Assembly (NCBI RefSeq): GCF_049243985.1
Contig: NC_135378.1
Span: 41,016,941-41,080,940 of the forward strand
Source: Paroedura picta
Taxonomy: Eukaryota > Chordata > Lepidosauria > Squamata > Gekkonidae
Reading direction: 5' to 3'
DNA length: 64,000 nucleotides
Part shown: positions 58,166-64,000 of the stretch, piece by piece
Layout: every line of letters starts with the position of its first letter
How positions within the stretch are numbered: the first letter of the stretch is position 1
The notes under the pieces: generated by a model
The model's input: only the letters and a program-made list of their open reading frames with translations
Told to the model about the DNA's origin: nothing
Databases searched by the model: none
Position numbers and translations under genes: made by a program

Positions 58166-60929
58166 AGCTTTATAAGATGAAAAAGAACTGTAAAGAGTTT
58201 AGGATTAGGTCTTGTGGTAGCAATAATTAGAGCAAGCAGATGGCCCCTGAGACTTTCAGGGGGAAGATCCAATATCCCCTCCTATACTGAGCCATTGAGG
58301 CTCCAGGCCACACAAATCACTGAGCCTGGCAGCCAGTGTCTGCAGCCTAAGCCAGCAGCCACTACAGCAGCACTCAGCCTGCTACAGCTATACCCAGGCC
58401 TGGAGTTGCTGCTAGGACCTGCTGCTGTAGTACTCAAGCCCAGAACAGCTTCTGGTGCCCTCCACTGTGGCCTCTGGTGCTAGCACAGGAAATGCCTCGA
58501 GAAAGTTTTGAAAGGTTCTTAACTACTCTAGCCATTCTTCAGGAACTAGAGAAACACAACGTATGAGGGATAAGAAAAACAAATTTACATTAAAGCAGCC
58601 ATTTACTCGTGGGGCATTAGTAATTATCAGTTAGCCCTGTTCCTGATGGTTGCATACCACTGTGGCATTCAAGGCCTGGTTTTATGACCCCACATATATA
58701 TCTTCTTAATGTGATAGTTGGGCAATAAGTTCTTAATGTTGTTCTTTGGGAGAAAGGTGATCTGTATGCATTTATCTAACTTCCCACTATCAATAGCATG
58801 TAACCAAGATAACCACCTAGTGATGATGCGGATTCATATGGAGCTACAGGCTCTGAAAAGCTGGATGATAAGAACATTTTCCAATGTTAGTGATGCCACT
58901 ATAAACTACGCAAATAAAAAATCTCTTTAAAAATCATGACAATACATTCAGTTGCCTGTAAAAGTTTACATAGTAATCTTAGCGAGGCCTACTTAGAATT
59001 CCTCTCAGATATATTCAGTGGGGCTTACTTCCAGGAACATATTCCTATGATTGTAATTGTCTATGAAATAGCTTATGGATACTTTAGAAACAATATTGAT
59101 TGGCAGAAACAAAATACCTTTTGTATACACAAAACACTTTTCGGGGACTTTGGAAAGAGAAACTATATTAAAATAGCCATTTGGTGATGGCCATATTGGA
59201 CTTCTCACATATCAAATGGGATTGGGTGAATCACATGACAGAATCACAGAAAGTGAGGCTTTCTGCTCAGAAGAAAGAAGCCATAGGATTTTACCAATGT
59301 TTTCTCTGGCCTTCTGAAGAATTAAAATAGCTGTCAGCCCTTTCTCCCTGTAACTTGGCCATTAGACCTTTCTATTTTGCCTTACTGGTATTTTATGTTT
59401 TAATTTGCACTTACTGATTAACCACTATGCTGTTAAAATGAACTTGCATTTGTGCTTTGTTTAGGGCTTTTTTCCCAGAGGATTTGTGTGTGAGTGTGCA
59501 AGGAATATGCAGTTGAAACTTGTAATGAGTTGCTTGGGGGATTCCAAAATCTTTCACTCAGCTACTGTATCAGTTATAGAGGAATGCCATTCCCCCAGCC
59601 AATGACTGCTATTCACTGTTGCTGAAAACTGTTAAGTTTCCCATTCACCAGTGTTCCTCTCATTCCCATCCATTCTTTGCCACTTTAGCCTAGTAGGAAA
59701 GTGGACTGTTGGGGAATGATCAGTCCCTTCCAGCTTTATGCGTTTACATAATGTTATCTTAACTTGATCTGCTCTCTTCCCCTTTCATGGAAGGAGGCTA
59801 GCTGCAGCTTAAAAAATGAAGTAGTAGCAGGTGTCAACAGCAACAGCTTTTAAGTGAACACAAACTATATAAAGTGGAGAGTTACTAGTGTGGGAGATGC
59901 CATGTTTATATCCCCAAAATGTCAGAGTGTTGCACAGGTTATGCTATATTACGTTCAATAAATACATTTGGAAGCATTGAGCTTGTACAATAGGACACAC
60001 CCTTTAGTTTCTTGGAGTATTGTTTGGTTCAAAATGTCTGATGTACACACCTAGGAATATGGAATGCTAGGTAAACTCTATGCATATACAAAATAATTTA
60101 AAAAAAACAATAGAATAAAAAAGTGTCATTTTCCTTCCTGCGTGTCTCATTTTAAATACTTTCCCACTACTGGGAACTAATTTTCTTCTTCATTTGCTAC
60201 ACTTGATATGGCATAAAACAGATCTCGATGGTACACATTATCCCTTTACTGAACTAGTTTTTGTCATACTGACTGGTATTCAGAAAGCATTTTACACAGA
60301 ACTTAACAAGCAAAAACGTAACTGTAGGCAAATATCTAATTGATTACCTCCTTGAAATGTATGGGTTCGCAATCTACAATAGAAATCTGCCTCCAAATAA
60401 CCTCTTGTAATAAAGATGACCCAAGGCAGTTGGCATAGCCTTGACCAAGTGCCCCTCCAGCTTTGTGCAAGCCATGCTAGATAGTATGCTTTAATTATAT
60501 CAGCTTACTATTGAGAAAATAATTTTAATTTAAACAAATGCACCATAACTATCTTAACATTCATACACTTAGTAAATCTACCTTTCCCAGAGACCAAGAT
60601 GATACTCATCAGGTTCAAGGGAGCCTTCATATTCAGAGGCGGTACAATCTATGGAGTAGATAGATTCATGGAGAATAGTTCAACCCAGGATACTAGCCAT
60701 GACAACTAAATCGAACCTTCATGACCAGAGGCATAAAACATCATAGTGGCAATACTAGAAGGCAATATTAAGGGGGAGACCTCAGCATCTTTGTCCTGTT
60801 TCTTGGACCTCCAGAACAACAGGTTGGTAGTTAGTTTAGATGGACCACCTGTCTAATATGTTCTTTTGAAATATCCAGCCTAACAGTTCAAAACAAGATG
60901 GGGGGGGGGGGCTGTTGCTGTGTCATTCA
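58166..60929. other. Intergenic DNA between ASB5 and SPATA4, nothing identified
   Basis: Ordinary AT-rich sequence with a G10 run at about 60900. No exon, RNA gene or clear mobile element is recognised. Confidence 0.4.
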
Positions 60930-61050
60930 GAAGTACCAGAATCAAGTTCAAGTCCAATGGCACCTGTAAGACAAACCAAGTTTTATCCAAGCTATAAACT
61001 AATTGGGTAGCCCACGAAAGCTTATACCTTGAAGGAAACTTCTAAAGCGG
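60930..61050. repeat. Interspersed repeat related to 18165-18318
   Basis: GTCCAATGGCACCTGTAAGA CAAACCAAG and GGTAGCCCACGAAAGCTTAT ACC are words of the same amniote family. Partial copy. Confidence 0.5.
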
Positions 61051-61109
61051 CCCCCAGTCAGAGACAGAACACGGCCTCCCACCTTATAAGGGAAGCTACC
61101 ATAGCAAAT

Positions 61110-61348
61110 ACGATTTCCTAACGAAAATCAACCTTGGAGGTGGCCTGCATGCGCATGGTGTTTACCGCATGCATGGTGCGGAGATGCTTGTCCCGTCGGG
61201 TGGTGACAACTGGCCGTGCAACAAGAGTGGCGGTTGCCTTGGGAACCGTTGTCAAGGCTGCGTAGGATGCTTCCGGGGGCCTGGCAGTGCTTAACAGCTG
61301 ATATCTCATCCTTCTACGCCTGCATCCTGGCCAAGAAGGACTCACCTC
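61110..61348 (+). promoter_or_regulatory. SPATA4: SPATA4 promoter with RFX X-box
   Basis: A short CpG-rich block immediately before the SPATA4 start. GTTGCCTTGGGAAC at 61233-61246 matches the RFX X-box GTTGCCATGGCAAC at 12 of 14 positions and lies about 103 bp before the ATG. RFX factors drive ciliary and spermatogenic genes, which fits SPATA4. Binding is predicted only. Confidence 0.6.
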
Positions 61349-63118
<1,770 letters not shown>

Positions 63119-63280
63119 TGATTGTGAGAGAAGTGGTGCACAAATATTTTAAATAAATCTTGATTTTCATAAAATAAGTCACATACTTAGATATGAATCA
63201 TTAGATTATTTTGTGTATGTGTATGAATGAATAATAGCTACAGTGTATAAAACAAACATGGTAGGGCAATTGTTTCAAGT

Positions 63281-63510
63281 CAGCCTTTTTCAACCTTTTG
63301 ACACATGAAGATACCGCTGAATTTTTTTTATGCTTCAAGATACTCCTGTTATCAGTTGACCATATTCCCCTGCCATGTTCCCTGGAAGTGATGTCACCCA
63401 GACACTCCCACTGGATGTGATCAGGATACTCCCACTTCACAGGAAGTGATACCAGCAGCCTTTTCTCCTGCATTGCCAGAATTGACATGTCTAATCTCAC
63501 CCCATCCCCA
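63281..63510 (+). mobile_element. hAT-type element fragment (CAGCCTTTTTCAACCTTTTGAC family)
   Basis: It begins CAGCCTTTTTCAACCTTTTG AC and continues with GATACCGCTGAATTTTTTTT ATGCTTCAAGATACTCCTG, a decayed form of an abundant reptile hAT family. The other end is not seen. It lies in SPATA4 intron 2. Confidence 0.6.
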
Positions 63511-63749
63511 CCTACATTTGACTGTTGCATATTAATGTAATAACTGCATTACTTGAGTTACCAGCTCCAGGTGGGGCCTGAGAACCACACTGATCTGAAA
63601 TCATTCACTCGTTAACATCCATAATGTGGGGAAATGTGAGATTCCATGGGTGGGAAAATGTGAGATTCCATGTCAGATTTTGGAACTGTGCATCACTTCA
63701 CTTAAACTTAATCCTATAGGGCACCTATAGGATTGATTTGCCATCTGTA

Positions 63750-63868
63750 ATTTGTAATTTTTTAATGGGATGTTTTATGGGTTTAATTGTATTTACTGAT
63801 GTTGAAAATTGCCGCGAGACTGTTGGAGAATGGCGGTATAGACATCTAAAAATAAATTAAATAAACCT
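63750..63868 (+). mobile_element. CR1/L2-type LINE 3' end
   Basis: TTTTATGGGTTTAATTGTAT, GAAAATTGCCGCGAGACTGT, GGCGGTATAGACATCTAAAA and ATAAATTAAATAAA form a typical 3' terminus with no coding part. Confidence 0.55.
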
Positions 63869-64000
63869 CCACTTTTGAGAAGTCAAAGGCTGTAGCTGTA
63901 TGTATTTGGGGAAAGAGAGGGGGGGGAGAAAGAGATGCACCATACCTGACTGCTGTCCACCAGGCAGATCGGTGCAGTGGATCTGCAACAAGCAGCTTAG

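Overview
This is vertebrate, almost certainly squamate reptile, nuclear DNA. Three multi-exon genes with typical vertebrate splice sites lie in AT-leaning, repeat-rich noncoding DNA. The repeats include 5'-truncated BovB (RTE) LINEs, tRNA-derived SINEs of the Sauria type ending in ACCTTT-like units, L1 and CR1/L2-superfamily LINE fragments, and CpG-rich hAT-type DNA elements. That mix is characteristic of lizards and snakes. Many long C/G homopolymer runs are present. I cannot place the species; a gecko or other lizard is a guess.

Genes: SPCS3 (signal peptidase complex subunit 3) is complete on the minus strand in five coding exons (20572 down to 15467, 180 codons plus stop). ASB5 (ankyrin repeat and SOCS box protein 5) is complete on the plus strand in seven coding exons (29608 to 55952, 329 codons plus stop), with a 20 kb first intron. 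The first two coding exons of SPATA4 are on the plus strand (61349-61449 and 62884-63013), and the gene runs off the right edge. SPCS3 and ASB5 are divergent, and SPATA4 follows ASB5 in tandem. This is the same relative arrangement I recall for human 4q34 (SPCS3, ASB5, SPATA4), so the block is an old syntenic unit. The three genes have unrelated jobs: ER signal-peptide cleavage, muscle-type Cullin-RING substrate recognition, and a sperm/cilium-associated CH-domain protein.

Layout: 1-870 is a GC-rich composite of a hAT end, minisatellite and tandem units, ending in a chain of five strong hairpins. 870-15190 is intergenic repeat debris with a second hairpin-chain element at 8.9-9.2 kb. 15190-21080 is SPCS3 and its CpG-island promoter. 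21-29.4 kb is the divergent intergenic space, with a Helitron-like element at 23.4-23.75 kb. 29.4-56.2 kb is ASB5, whose intron 1 holds an L2-like LINE, a long (ATTTT)n tract, an L1 with two nested hAT elements and a nested SINE, and a SINE split by a 1.4 kb TIR element. 56.2-61.1 kb holds a Sauria SINE and a GC-rich Helitron-like element. 61.1-64 kb is the SPATA4 promoter and 5' part.

Most notable: SPCS3 intron 2 reads as a minor-spliceosome (U12) AT-AC intron with strong 5' splice-site and branch-site matches. The two hairpin-chain elements keep their stems while the arm sequences differ between copies, including one clean compensatory base pair. The SPATA4 promoter carries a near-consensus RFX X-box.
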